From the NCBI RefSeq assembly GCF_003330845.1, contig NZ_CP026121.1:6925501-6989500 (forward strand): 64,000 nucleotides of DNA, written 5' to 3'. How positions within the stretch are numbered: the stretch's first letter is position 1; the number at the start of each line of letters is the position of its first letter. The notes below the pieces were generated by a model that was not told the DNA's origin, made no database searches, and saw only the letters and a list, made by a program, of their open reading frames with translations. The translations under genes were made by a program, and so were the position numbers. Shown here in pieces: positions 8,813-18,278 of this stretch. Source of the stretch: Streptomyces sp. Go-475. Its GTDB lineage: Bacteria > Actinomycetota > Actinomycetes > Streptomycetales > Streptomycetaceae.

Positions 8813-8838
8813 GCGCCGACCCCCTGAGAGCAACGCCC

Positions 8839-11800
8839 ATGAGAACGACTCCCGCCCCCAGCCGCCGGGGCTTCCTCGGCGGCGCGGCCGCCCTGCTGCT
8901 GGTGTCGGGCGCGAGCGGCCTGCTCGCCTCCGGCACCGCCCGGGCCGCCGCTCAGGACCCCTCCGCTCCACGCGCCTTCACCCACCCCGGGCTGCTGCAC
9001 AGCGTCGACGACCTGGCCCGGATGAAGGCCGCGGTCGCCGCCAAACAATCCCCGGTCTACGACGGTTTCCTCGCCCTCGCCGCCCACGCGCGATCCAAGG
9101 CGACGTACACCGTGCAGAACACGGGCCAGATCACCTCCTGGGGCCGCGGCCCCACCAACTTCCAGAACCAGGCCGTCGCCGACTCGGCCGCCGCCTACCA
9201 GACCGCGCTGATGTGGTGCGTCACCGGCGAACGGGCGTACGCCGACAAGTCCCGGGACATCCTCAACGCCTGGTCGGCGTCCCTGACAGCCGTCACCGGG
9301 GCGGACGGGCCGCTCGGCGCCGGGCTCCAGGCCTTCAAGTTCGTCAACGCCGCCGAACTCCTCCGGCACAGCGGCTACGACGGCTGGGCGAAGGAGGACA
9401 TCGCCCGCTGCGAGGAGTCGTTCCTGCGCGTCTGGTATCCGGCGATCTCCGGCTACATGCTCTACGCCAACGGCAACTGGGACCTGACGTCCGTCCAGTC
9501 CATCCTGGCCATCGGCGTGTTCTGCGAGGAGCCCGCCCTCTTCGAGGACGCGCTCCGCTTCGCCGCCGCCGGCGCGGGCAACGGCAGCGTCCGCCACCGC
9601 GTCGTCACCGACCTGGGACAGGGCCAGGAGTCCGGCCGCGACCAGGGCCACGAGCAGCTCGCCGTCGGCCTGCTCGCGGACGCCGCCCAGGTCGCCTGGA
9701 ACCAGGGCGTCGACCTGTACGCCTTCGACGACAACCGGCTGCTGAAGAACGTCGAGTACGCGGCCCGCTACAACCTCGGCGGCGACGTCCCCTTCGTGCC
9801 CGACCTCGACCGCACCGGCAAGTACATCAAGAAGACCGTGTCGGCCGTCGGACGCGGCAACCTCCCGCCGATCTACGAGATGGCGTACGCGCACTACGTC
9901 GGCGTCCGCGGCCTCGACACCCCCTACACCAAGGCGGCCGTCTTCCGCGGCACCGGCGGCGCCCGGGTCGTCGAGGGCAGCAACGACGACCTGCCCAGCT
10001 GGGGCACCCTCACCTTCGCCGGCACGAAGGCCCCGGCCCCGGCCGTACCCACGGCACCGGCCGGTGTCACGGCGGTCGGCACCGGCAAGTCCGTCACCCT
10101 GGCCTGGCTGCCCTCGGCGTGGGCCGAGTCGTACACCGTGCTGCGGGCCGGCAGCGCCGACGGGCCCTACGAGAAGATCGCGACCGGCCTCGGCGACCCG
10201 CGGTACACCGACCGCGACGCCCGCCCGGGCAAGGCGGCGTACTACCGGGTCACCGCCACCAACGCCCAGGGCACCAGCGCCCCTTCGCCCTGGGCGGCGG
10301 CGGTCCCCGGGCTGCCCGACCCCTGGGCGACGCGGGACGTCGGGGACGTGCGCATCCCCGGCTCGGCGGTCTTCGACGGCGAACGGTTCCTGCTGGAGGC
10401 GTCCGGCACCGCCGACACCCACCGCCTGGTCTACCTGCCGCTGCGCGGCGACGGCACGATCACCGCGCGGATCGTCTATCCGCTCAGCTCCCAGTACTCG
10501 AAGACCGGCGTCACCGTACGGGCCGGCCTGGACGCGGACGCCGCCCACGCCGCCATGCTGATCCAGGGCCTGCCGCTGCACACCTGGAGCGGTGTGTGGT
10601 CCGTCCGGGCCAGGGCGGGGGAGCGGGTGCGGGGAACCGGCAGCACCCCGGTACCGCCCTCCCAGCAGCAGACGATCACCACGAGCGCGGCCTTCCCCAT
10701 CTCCTCCCTCGGCGCGCTGCCCGAGTCGGCGACCCCGCTTCAGGCCCCGTACGTCGAGGGCGCGGGCGACGGCTACCGGCTGCGCATGCCCTACTGGGTG
10801 CGCGTCACCCGCCGGGGCGACCGCTGCACCGGCGCCATCTCCCCGGACGGCGTCCGCTGGACCGAGGTCGGCTCCACCGACGTCGACCTCGGCGCCACGG
10901 CGTACGTCGGCCTCACCCTCACCTCCTGCCTCGGCGTCGACGAGGAGTACGCCGAGACCGGCACGGGCGCCTTCGACAACGTCAGCGTGGTCTCCCGCAC
11001 CGCCGGCGAAATCTGGTCCGTGCCGCGCCCGGCCCGGGCCGCCGGCGACCTGCGGGCCACCGCGGGAGCGGACGCGGTCGAACTGGCCTGGACCGACCCG
11101 GACCTCGCGGCCCGCTACAAGGTGCTGCGCGCCACCACCCCCGACGGCCCGTACGAGACCATCGCCACCGGCATCGGCCCGGTCGGCTTCGGCACCCGCA
11201 TCCGGTACGCCGACGCCACCGGCACCCCCGGCACGACGTACCACTACGCCGTCGCCAAGACCAACCGCGCCGGACGCGGCCCCCTGTCGCCGCCCGCCGC
11301 GTCGACGATGCCGACGCCGTCGAAGCCCCAACTCACCTCTCCCACCGAGGCGTTCGCCAACCAGGGCGTGCCCTTCGAGCACCTCCTGCGCGCCACGCAC
11401 GAACCCGTGCGGTTCGCCGCGGACGGACTGCCCGACGGCCTGCGCGTCGACAGGCGCACCGGCCTGATCTCCGGAACCCCCACCCGGACGGGCCAGTTCG
11501 AGGTCACCACCACCGCGGGCAACGCCGCCGGAGACGCCACCGGCACCCTGACCCTCACCGTCGGCACCCCGCCGCCCGCGCCCTGGACCTACGGCGACCT
11601 CGGCGACGTCGTCCTCGACGACCGCGCCTACGGCACCCTCGGCGTGGTAGCCGTCCGCACCCCCGGCAGCACCGCCCACCAGGACGGGACCTTCGTGGTG
11701 CGGGGCGCCGGAAGCGACCTCACCGTCAACAACCAGGGCATGACCGGCCAGTTCGTCCGACGGCCCGTCACCGGTGACTGCGAGGTCACCGCCCGCCTGC

Positions 11801-12180
11801 TCTCCCGCGCCGGAGCCACCGGCGACCGGGTCGGCCTGCTCATGGCCAAGTCCCTGTCGCCGTTCGACCAGGCGGCCGGGACGATCGTCACCGGCGGCAC
11901 GAGCGCCCAGCTGATGCTGCGCCCGACCGTCGCCGGCAGGTCCACGTTCACGGGCAACGCGGCGGTCACCGCCGGCTGCCTGCTGCGGCTGAAGCGCACC
12001 GGGACGCACTTCACCGCGTCCGCCTCGACCGACGACGGCGCCACCTGGACCCCCCTCGCCGAGGGAGACATCCCCGGCTTCGGTGACGCCCCCTACTACG
12101 TGGGCCTCGTGGTCTGCTCCCGCGACCCCCTGGCCCGCAGCACCACCGAGTTCGACGAGGTGAGCATCACCCCCATGTAG
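8839..12180 (+). CDS. Exported multidomain alginate-lyase-superfamily enzyme
   Basis: The product is 1113 residues from ATG 8839, which has a GAGAG upstream; an alternative ATG at 8809 overlaps the previous stop but has no ribosome site. A twin-arginine signal (SRRGFLGGAAALLL) leads into an alpha-helical alginate_lyase (PF05426-type) domain at about 35-400, with NWD near 213 and ESGRDQGH at about 264-271. These blocks are shared with the next gene. The remaining 700 residues are beta-sandwich modules: an FN3 domain (about 400-490), a concanavalin-like region (about 495-725), a second FN3 (about 735-820), a putative Ig domain (about 828-910) and a final sandwich to the end. The family cleaves uronate polysaccharides by beta-elimination (PL5 alginate lyases, PL38 glucuronan lyases). 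The tail probably serves glycan binding. Confidence 0.82.
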   Translation: MRTTPAPSRRGFLGGAAALLLVSGASGLLASGTARAAAQDPSAPRAFTHPGLLHSVDDLARMKAAVAAKQSPVYDGFLALAAHARSKATYTVQNTGQITSWGRGPTNFQNQAVADSAAAYQTALMWCVTGERAYADKSRDILNAWSASLTAVTGADGPLGAGLQAFKFVNAAELLRHSGYDGWAKEDIARCEESFLRVWYPAISGYMLYANGNWDLTSVQSILAIGVFCEEPALFEDALRFAAAGAGNGSVRHRVVTDLGQGQESGRDQGHEQLAVGLLADAAQVAWNQGVDLYAFDDNRLLKNVEYAARYNLGGDVPFVPDLDRTGKYIKKTVSAVGRGNLPPIYEMAYAHYVGVRGLDTPYTKAAVFRGTGGARVVEGSNDDLPSWGTLTFAGTKAPAPAVPTAPAGVTAVGTGKSVTLAWLPSAWAESYTVLRAGSADGPYEKIATGLGDPRYTDRDARPGKAAYYRVTATNAQGTSAPSPWAAAVPGLPDPWATRDVGDVRIPGSAVFDGERFLLEASGTADTHRLVYLPLRGDGTITARIVYPLSSQYSKTGVTVRAGLDADAAHAAMLIQGLPLHTWSGVWSVRARAGERVRGTGSTPVPPSQQQTITTSAAFPISSLGALPESATPLQAPYVEGAGDGYRLRMPYWVRVTRRGDRCTGAISPDGVRWTEVGSTDVDLGATAYVGLTLTSCLGVDEEYAETGTGAFDNVSVVSRTAGEIWSVPRPARAAGDLRATAGADAVELAWTDPDLAARYKVLRATTPDGPYETIATGIGPVGFGTRIRYADATGTPGTTYHYAVAKTNRAGRGPLSPPAASTMPTPSKPQLTSPTEAFANQGVPFEHLLRATHEPVRFAADGLPDGLRVDRRTGLISGTPTRTGQFEVTTTAGNAAGDATGTLTLTVGTPPPAPWTYGDLGDVVLDDRAYGTLGVVAVRTPGSTAHQDGTFVVRGAGSDLTVNNQGMTGQFVRRPVTGDCEVTARLLSRAGATGDRVGLLMAKSLSPFDQAAGTIVTGGTSAQLMLRPTVAGRSTFTGNAAVTAGCLLRLKRTGTHFTASASTDDGATWTPLAEGDIPGFGDAPYYVGLVVCSRDPLARSTTEFDEVSITPM

Positions 12181-12205
12181 CACTTCACGGATCGGAGAAG
12201 CACGC

Positions 12206-13453
12206 ATGAGCCGCACTTCCCCCCACACGCACCACGAGGGCGGCCAGGTGAGCCGCCGCGGTCTGCTCAAGACCGCCGGCGGCCTCACCGCGGCCCTCGC
12301 CCTCGGCGCCACCGCCACCGCCACCACGGCGGACGCGGCCCCGGCGACCTTCACCCACCCCGGCATGCTGCACAACGCCGGCGACATCAACCGCGCCAAG
12401 GTCAGGGTCGCCGCGGGCGACGACCCCTGGGCCTCCGGCTGGCGCAGACTGACCGCCAACTCCCACTCGGCGTCCACCTGGACACCCCGCCCCACCGCCA
12501 CGATCATCCGCGGCGGAACCGGCGAGAACTACCCCCAGCTCTACAACGACATCCACGCCGCCTACCAGAACGCGCTGCGCTGGCACGTGGGCGGCACCGC
12601 CGCCAACGCCGACTGCGCCGTGCGCATCCTCAACGCCTGGTCGTCGACGCTCACCACCATCACCGGCAACGCCGACCGGTTCCTGGCGGCCGGCCTCTAC
12701 GGCTGGCAGTTCGCGAACGTCGCCGAACTCATGCGCGGCTACGCGGGCTTCGACCTGGGCCGGTTCAAGACGATGATGCTCAACGTCTTCTACCCGCTCA
12801 ACAACCAGTTCCTGACCGGCCACAACGACGCCTGCGTCACCAACTACTGGGCCAACTGGGACCTGTGCAACATGGCCTCGATCATGGCCATCGGGATCCT
12901 GTGCGACGACGGCGCCAAGTACGACCAGGCCGTCGACTACTTCGTGAACGGCGGCGGCAACGGCCAGATCCGGCGCGCGGTGCCGTTCCTGTACCCGGGC
13001 GTCGAGGGCTACGACCTCGGCCAGTGGCAGGAGTCCGGCCGCGACCAGGGCCACACCATCATGGGCATGGGCCAGATGGGCGCCCTGTGCGAGATGGCCT
13101 GGAACCAGGGAGACGACCTGTACTCCTACGACGGCCGCCGCTTCATGAAGGCCGCCCAGTACGTCGCCAAGTACAACCTGAACATGAACGTGCCCTTCAC
13201 CACCTACACCTGGGGCAGCGGCCAGAACTGCTCCCAGCAGTCGCACACCGCGATCAGCTCCATCTCCCGCGGCCAGGTCCGCCCGGTCTGGGCGATGCTC
13301 CACTACCACTACGGGCGGCGCCTGCTCCTCGACGACAAGTACATCGCCCAGATGTGCTTCTCCGTGGCCCCCGAGGGCGGAGGAGGTGACTACGGCACCA
13401 CCAGCGGCGGCTTCGACCAGCTCGGCTTCGGCACGCTGATGTACGCCAAATAG
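12206..13453 (+). CDS. Exported single-domain alginate-lyase-superfamily enzyme
   Basis: This 415-residue protein is preceded by GGAGAAG and has a Tat signal (SRRGLLKTAGG, cleavage near residue 45). It is essentially the catalytic domain of the upstream gene: both begin the mature part with TFTHPGxLH-type sequence, both carry NAWS, NWD (217-219 here) and the ESGRDQGH block (276-283), and both end the domain after a Tyr-rich segment. The pair therefore arose by duplication; this copy lacks the beta-sandwich tail. It probably acts on released soluble oligosaccharides, while the long paralogue stays near polymer, but that is inference. It is the last enzyme before a hairpin at 13497-13555. Confidence 0.82.
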   Translation: MSRTSPHTHHEGGQVSRRGLLKTAGGLTAALALGATATATTADAAPATFTHPGMLHNAGDINRAKVRVAAGDDPWASGWRRLTANSHSASTWTPRPTATIIRGGTGENYPQLYNDIHAAYQNALRWHVGGTAANADCAVRILNAWSSTLTTITGNADRFLAAGLYGWQFANVAELMRGYAGFDLGRFKTMMLNVFYPLNNQFLTGHNDACVTNYWANWDLCNMASIMAIGILCDDGAKYDQAVDYFVNGGGNGQIRRAVPFLYPGVEGYDLGQWQESGRDQGHTIMGMGQMGALCEMAWNQGDDLYSYDGRRFMKAAQYVAKYNLNMNVPFTTYTWGSGQNCSQQSHTAISSISRGQVRPVWAMLHYHYGRRLLLDDKYIAQMCFSVAPEGGGGDYGTTSGGFDQLGFGTLMYAK

Positions 13454-13488
13454 CGGGCCCCGTGTTCCAAGTGTCTGCCAAATAGCGG
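13445..13488 (+). repeat. 12-base direct repeat duplicating the stop-codon context
   Basis: GCCAAATAGCGG is at 13445-13456, where it contains the lyase stop TAG, and again at 13477-13488. The second copy lies outside any gene. The pattern looks like a small local duplication at the gene end. Confidence 0.6.
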
Positions 13489-13496
13489 CCAAGTCG

Positions 13497-13555
13497 GCTC
13501 GTGCACCGGAATACCGGCGAGCGATGTGGTGCTCTGGTGTTCCCGGTGCACGAGC
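13497..13555. terminator. 13-base perfect hairpin between lyase and esterase genes
   Basis: GCTCGTGCACCGG (13497-13509) and its exact reverse complement CCGGTGCACGAGC (13543-13555) flank 33 bases. There is no T-run, which is common for Streptomyces terminators. It could attenuate transcription into the esterase, stabilise the upstream messenger, or be an operator with arms about 46 bases apart. It sits 22 bases before the esterase start. Confidence 0.45.
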
Positions 13556-13576
13556 GCGGCGAAGGGCTGGTGGGCG

Positions 13577-15160
13577 ATGACGGCAGACCAGGCGGACCCC
13601 GTGGTCACGAGCCCGTACGGGGCCGTGCGCGGCCGCTACGAACGCGGCGTCGCGGTCTTCCGCGGCATCCCCTACGCGGCGCCTCCCTTCGGCCCCCGCC
13701 GCTTCCGCCCGCCCGTGCCCCTCAAGCCCTGGGAAGGCGTCCGCGACGCGGGCGCCTTCGGCCCCACCCCGCCCAAACCCCCGTACTCCGACGCCTTCGC
13801 CCACTACCTGTCCGACCCGGTCGTGCCCGGCGACGACTGCCTCAACCTCAACGTCTGGACCCCCGACCCGGACCCCGCGGCCCGCCTGCCCGTCCTGGTC
13901 TGGCTGCACGGCGGCGCCCTGACCCGGGGCTCCTCGGCCGTCCCCGTCTACGACGGACACGCCTTCGCCCGCGACGGCGTGGTCTGCGTGTCGGTCAACT
14001 ACCGACTGGGAGTCGAGGGCTACGGCCTCTTCCCGGACACGCCCCCGAACCCCGGCCTGCGCGACCAGATCGCCGCCCTCACTTGGGTGCACGAGGCCAT
14101 CGAGGCCTTCGGCGGCGACCCCGCCCGCATCACCCTCTTCGGCCAGTCCGCCGGGGCGATCAGCATCGGCGCCCTTCTCGCCGCCCCGCAGACGCAGGGG
14201 CTGGTCCGGCGGGCGGTGCTGCAGAGCGGGCCGCCCGAGGCGTCCGAGCGGGCCAAGGTGCGGCGGATGGTGCGCCGGATGGCCGCCCGGCTGAAGATCC
14301 CTGCCACCGCGGAGGCCTTCGCCGCCGTCGACCGCGACCTGCTGCTGCGCACCCAGGCCGAGGTGGGTCGGCTCAGCAGCCCGGTGGTCGGCGGCCCCGC
14401 CTTCGGCATCGTCGTCGACGGCGACGTCGTCCCCCGCGACCCGCTGGACGCGCTCGTCGAGGGCGCCGCCCCGGGCGTGGACCTGCTGATGGGCTGGACC
14501 CGCGACGAGTACCGGCTCTGGCTGGTCCCGGGCGGCCTGCTGGACCGCGTGGACCGCCTCGGAGCCGTCGCCCTGGCCGGTGCCATGGCCCGCTGCCACT
14601 GCGGCAGCGAGGTGCCGCGCGGCTACCGCGCCCTGCACCCCGAGGCCGGCACGGCGGAGATCGTCGGCCAGCTCGTCACCGACCACCTCCTGCGCATCCC
14701 CCTGCACCACCTGGCCGACGCCCGCCCGGAACCGTCGTACGTCTACGAGTTCGCCTGGCCCTCGAACCTCCCCGGCCTCGGCGCCTGCCACGCGCTGGAA
14801 CTCGGCTTCGTCTTCGACACCGGGGACGTCCCGGAGGCCCGCAAACTGGCCGGGGAGGGCGCCCCGCAGGAACTGGCCGACGAGATGCACGCCGCCTGGG
14901 TGCGCTTCGCCACGGACGGCGACCCGGGCTGGGAACGCTGGGACGCCCACCACCCGGTACGGGTCTTCGGAGACCGCGCCCCGGACGCGCAGGACGGCCT
15001 CGCCTACACGGCCCACGGCCCCCGAGACCGCGAACTCGCCCTCTGGCACGCCGATGCCGCCCGCCAGCCGGACCCCCGGCTCCCGCGCGAAGAGTCACCC
15101 ACCGAAGTGCGCACGGTCGTACGCCGACTGCGCCGATCCGGGACACTGCGCCGGTACTGA
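13577..15160 (+). CDS. Type-B carboxylesterase
   Basis: The ATG at 13577 gives 527 residues, a normal length for the carboxylesterase type B family. The N-terminal fingerprint VAVFRGIPYAAPP, the EDCLNLN-like region (GDDCLNLNVWTPDP), the oxyanion strand (LVWLHGGAL) and the nucleophile elbow GQSAGA with Ser191 are all present. These enzymes hydrolyse carboxyl esters; no signal peptide is seen, so it acts in the cytosol. Following the lyases it may remove ester groups from imported oligosaccharides, or be an unrelated general esterase. The hairpin just upstream makes operon membership uncertain. Confidence 0.9.
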   Translation: MTADQADPVVTSPYGAVRGRYERGVAVFRGIPYAAPPFGPRRFRPPVPLKPWEGVRDAGAFGPTPPKPPYSDAFAHYLSDPVVPGDDCLNLNVWTPDPDPAARLPVLVWLHGGALTRGSSAVPVYDGHAFARDGVVCVSVNYRLGVEGYGLFPDTPPNPGLRDQIAALTWVHEAIEAFGGDPARITLFGQSAGAISIGALLAAPQTQGLVRRAVLQSGPPEASERAKVRRMVRRMAARLKIPATAEAFAAVDRDLLLRTQAEVGRLSSPVVGGPAFGIVVDGDVVPRDPLDALVEGAAPGVDLLMGWTRDEYRLWLVPGGLLDRVDRLGAVALAGAMARCHCGSEVPRGYRALHPEAGTAEIVGQLVTDHLLRIPLHHLADARPEPSYVYEFAWPSNLPGLGACHALELGFVFDTGDVPEARKLAGEGAPQELADEMHAAWVRFATDGDPGWERWDAHHPVRVFGDRAPDAQDGLAYTAHGPRDRELALWHADAARQPDPRLPREESPTEVRTVVRRLRRSGTLRRY

Positions 15161-15268
15161 CCACGGCGGGCGCTCCTCCGAACGGGCGACTCGGGATTAT
15201 TTCCCCCCGGTCCGCTCCACCTATGGCAGGGAACGCCCTATCAGCTCGACCAGCAGGAGAGCGCGCCC

Positions 15269-18200
15269 ATGAACGGGACAGCCGACCCCCACCACAATTC
15301 TTCGCGATCGGCCCGGCCCGACTGCGCGGCCGAGCCGATCGCCGGGATCCTGGCCGAATTCGTGGACAGGCGGATGGGACAGCGGATCGCCCAGGGCCAG
15401 GACCCGGTGCTGCGGCCGGTCTTCGTCAAGTACCACGGCACCGCCCGGGGAGTGCTCACCGTCGACCCCGGTCTGCCGGAGGACCTCTGCATCGGTTTCC
15501 TCAAGGCCGCCCGCGACCGGCAGGGCGGCCTGACCGCCTGGGTCCGTTTCTCCAGCGACACCCAGCCGGACCGTCCTGACTTCCGTCGCACTCTCGGCAT
15601 CGGCGTCAAGCTGTTCGGCGTCCCCGGCTCGAAGCTGCTGGAGGACGAGGGCCAGGCGGACACACAGGACCTCGTGCTGCAGAACCACGACGTGTTCTTC
15701 GTCGACACCGCCCGGGACATGTGCGAGTTCCAGCAGGACCCGGTCGCCTACCAGAACGCGCATCCGGAGACCCGCGCCATCCTGCAAGCCATGCGCAAGC
15801 CCGAGGAGAGCGCGCTGACGGCCAGGTACTGGGGCGTGCTGCCGTACGCGTTCGGGCCTGACCGCCATGTGAAGTACTCGCTCGTGCCCGTCTTCTGCCC
15901 GCCCGGCGACCCGGCGGCGACACCCCCGGACGAGGACCCCTCCTTCTTCCGGGAGGACCTGCGGCACCGGCTGGCCGCGGGTGAGGCCGCTTTCGAACTG
16001 ACGGTGCAGTTCCGCACGGACCCGGACCGGATGCCCCTGGACCGCGCCACCGTCCGCTGGGAGGAGTCGCTGAGCGCTCCCGTCCGCGTGGCGAGACTGA
16101 CCCTGCACCAGCAGGACGTCAGGGCGCGCGGCCAGGACGCCTACGGCGAGAATCTGGCCTACAATCCCTGGCACTGCCTGGCCGAACACCGGCCCGTCGG
16201 CAGCATGGCCGAGGCCCGCAAGGCCGTGTACCGCGCGTCGGCCGCACGGCGCCGCGACGCGAACGGCGTCCCCGCAGCGGAACCCGGCCCCGCACGACTG
16301 CCGTCCGGCGAACCCCACGGGCGGGACACCCGGATCGTGCGCGCCGCGATCCACCCCGCCATCGGAGTGGCCCGCGTCGGCGACAGCGCCGACGAGTTCT
16401 TCCTCGCCCCCGAGGTCGACGACCCGCCGCCGCCACCCGCCGGCTCGTACAAGGACGCGACCGGCGCCCTGAAGCGGCAGGCGGCGCGCTTCCGCGTCTA
16501 CGGCTACAACGCCGCCGGGGAGGCCGTCGCCGAGCTGACCGCGGACAACGCGGACATCCGGTGGACCGTGCACGTCGCCAACAAGAAGGCCGCCTGGTAC
16601 CAGTTCCAGCTGGCCCTGGACATCCCCGAGGCGGCCGGCGCCCCCGCCAGCGCGCTGCGCAACGCCAAAGTGCCCCCCGAGGAGCGGGGCCGGCTGGTCA
16701 TCGACCCCGGCCCGCGCTCGATCCGGGGCCGGGACCGCGCGGGCCGGCCCGAGTACCGGTTCGACACCGGCTGCTTCCTCGGCAGGCCCGTCCCGCTGGG
16801 CGAGGTGCGCACCGACGGCGCTGGCCGGCTGGTCTTCCTGGGCGGGCACGGCGTCTCGGCCTCGGTGGACCACGCCCAGGCCATGCACTTCGCCAACAAC
16901 GACGGCTGGCACGACGACATCTGCGACGGCCCGGTCACCGCGGACGTCCGTGTCGGCGGCCGTTCCGTCCCCGTCGAAGCGGCCTGGGTCGTGGTGGCGC
17001 CGCCGAACTTCGCGCCGGAGCTGAAGTCCGTACGCACGATGTACGACCTGATGCGCGACGTCTTCGTCTCCGCCGGAACCCTGCCGCCGCCGGACACCGT
17101 CTCGTTCACCCGCGACGTCCTGCCGGTCCTGCGGCGCCTGTGCGACCTGCAGTGGGTCAACCGCGGCATCGCCACATTGTTCGGTCACGGCGGGCGGGAG
17201 CACTTCCTGGCGCCCGGGCGGCTCGCCCGGCTGGCCGACCCCGGGCCGCGCAACGCGGAACTGCGCCAGCAGATCTGGGCCACGATGCGCGACCTCGACC
17301 GTGACGGGCTCTCACCGGTGCCGTGGCCCCCCCTCTACGGCGACTCGATGAGCGTGCGGCCGGTCTCCGCACGGCAGCACCTGACACTGACCCCGACGCA
17401 GTACCGGTCACTGGCCCGGTGGGCGGCAGGGGACTTCGACGCCGACCACGACCCCGCGGCAGTGCCCCCCGGGAGCCTCGACGAGGTGCCGCTGCCGCAG
17501 CGGCCGGCCGTGCTCGACCGCGCGGCCCTGTCGTTCTGCCTGGCCGACGCGTTCCACCCCGGGTGCGAACTGTCCTGGCCGATGCGCCACAGCACCCTGT
17601 ACGCGGCACCGTTCCGCGTACGGCACCGCGCACCTGGCACACCCGAACCCGACTACGGCAGCGTGCTCACCCCGCAGACGGCGCTCGGCGTCGACGGCCC
17701 CCTCTACGGGCAGGGGCCGGGCGATCTGACGCGCTGGATGGCGGTGCCCTGGCAGACCGACACCGCCCGCTGCCGCTCCGGCTACTACCTCGGGTACGGC
17801 CCGCGCTACGACCCCTACCTGCCCACCTTCTGGCCGGCGCGCGTGCCGAACCACGTCCTGACGGAGCAGGACTACGAGGAGGCGGTCGACCCCGGCAGGC
17901 CCGCCGAGGAGCGCCGGGCCGCCTTCGAGCGCCGGGCCGTGTGGGACCGGTGGCTGCCCGAGGACCGCATCGAGCAGATGAACGCCATGGTCAGGGACTT
18001 CGGCCGGCTGGGCCTCGTCGAACGGCGCACGGGCGCCGACGACGACCCGGAGCTGCCCGCCACGATGTTCGTGGAGACCGCGGTGGGCTTCCATCCCGAA
18101 CAGCCTCCGCCCGCCCTGCGCCACCTGCGGTGCCTGCATGTGCCGGAGGCGGCGGACCCGGACCTGGACGGCGGCGCCCTGGCCGCGGCCGTGGCCCGGA

Positions 18201-18271
18201 CGGACGTACCCCAGGAGCAGGTCATGGCGGGCTACTTCGAGAAGGTCGACCGCTTCCCGAAGGAGCGGTGA
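15269..18271 (+). CDS. Fusion of catalase-like heme domain with LodA-type (cysteine tryptophylquinone) amine/amino-acid oxidase
   Basis: This 1000-residue protein has a clear CAGGAGAG site. Residues 1-330 resemble the catalase-like y4iL/SrpA group: a candidate distal His56 in KYHGTARG, FRRTLGIGVKLFG, then NPWHCLAEHRPVG and ARKAVYRAS. Residues about 350-1000 match the LodA/GoxA family, starting IHPAIGVARVGDS. A Cys at 766 (FHPGCELSW) and a Trp at 828 (MAVPWQTD) are the plausible pair for the quinone cofactor; the 62-residue spacing is close to the 65 known for LodA (Cys516/Trp581). LodA enzymes oxidise lysine or glycine amines and release hydrogen peroxide. The catalase-like half could remove that peroxide in place. 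No signal peptide is seen. The next gene is the expected LodB-type partner. Confidence 0.85.
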   Translation: MNGTADPHHNSSRSARPDCAAEPIAGILAEFVDRRMGQRIAQGQDPVLRPVFVKYHGTARGVLTVDPGLPEDLCIGFLKAARDRQGGLTAWVRFSSDTQPDRPDFRRTLGIGVKLFGVPGSKLLEDEGQADTQDLVLQNHDVFFVDTARDMCEFQQDPVAYQNAHPETRAILQAMRKPEESALTARYWGVLPYAFGPDRHVKYSLVPVFCPPGDPAATPPDEDPSFFREDLRHRLAAGEAAFELTVQFRTDPDRMPLDRATVRWEESLSAPVRVARLTLHQQDVRARGQDAYGENLAYNPWHCLAEHRPVGSMAEARKAVYRASAARRRDANGVPAAEPGPARLPSGEPHGRDTRIVRAAIHPAIGVARVGDSADEFFLAPEVDDPPPPPAGSYKDATGALKRQAARFRVYGYNAAGEAVAELTADNADIRWTVHVANKKAAWYQFQLALDIPEAAGAPASALRNAKVPPEERGRLVIDPGPRSIRGRDRAGRPEYRFDTGCFLGRPVPLGEVRTDGAGRLVFLGGHGVSASVDHAQAMHFANNDGWHDDICDGPVTADVRVGGRSVPVEAAWVVVAPPNFAPELKSVRTMYDLMRDVFVSAGTLPPPDTVSFTRDVLPVLRRLCDLQWVNRGIATLFGHGGREHFLAPGRLARLADPGPRNAELRQQIWATMRDLDRDGLSPVPWPPLYGDSMSVRPVSARQHLTLTPTQYRSLARWAAGDFDADHDPAAVPPGSLDEVPLPQRPAVLDRAALSFCLADAFHPGCELSWPMRHSTLYAAPFRVRHRAPGTPEPDYGSVLTPQTALGVDGPLYGQGPGDLTRWMAVPWQTDTARCRSGYYLGYGPRYDPYLPTFWPARVPNHVLTEQDYEEAVDPGRPAEERRAAFERRAVWDRWLPEDRIEQMNAMVRDFGRLGLVERRTGADDDPELPATMFVETAVGFHPEQPPPALRHLRCLHVPEAADPDLDGGALAAAVARTDVPQEQVMAGYFEKVDRFPKER

Positions 18272-18278
18272 CCGAGCG

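Noticed and set aside
8581..12507. 1308-residue minus-strand ORF opposite the first lyase gene
   Set aside because: It is a high-GC shadow of the lyase reading frame, with Gly/Arg/Val-rich low-complexity translation and no domain.
12185..15049. 954-residue minus-strand ORF opposite the second lyase and the esterase
   Set aside because: It lies antisense to two well-supported genes, and its composition is that of a shadow frame.
15269..18271. Two separate genes, catalase and LodA, with a frameshift
   Set aside because: One uninterrupted frame runs through both domains with a sensible linker at about 330-350.
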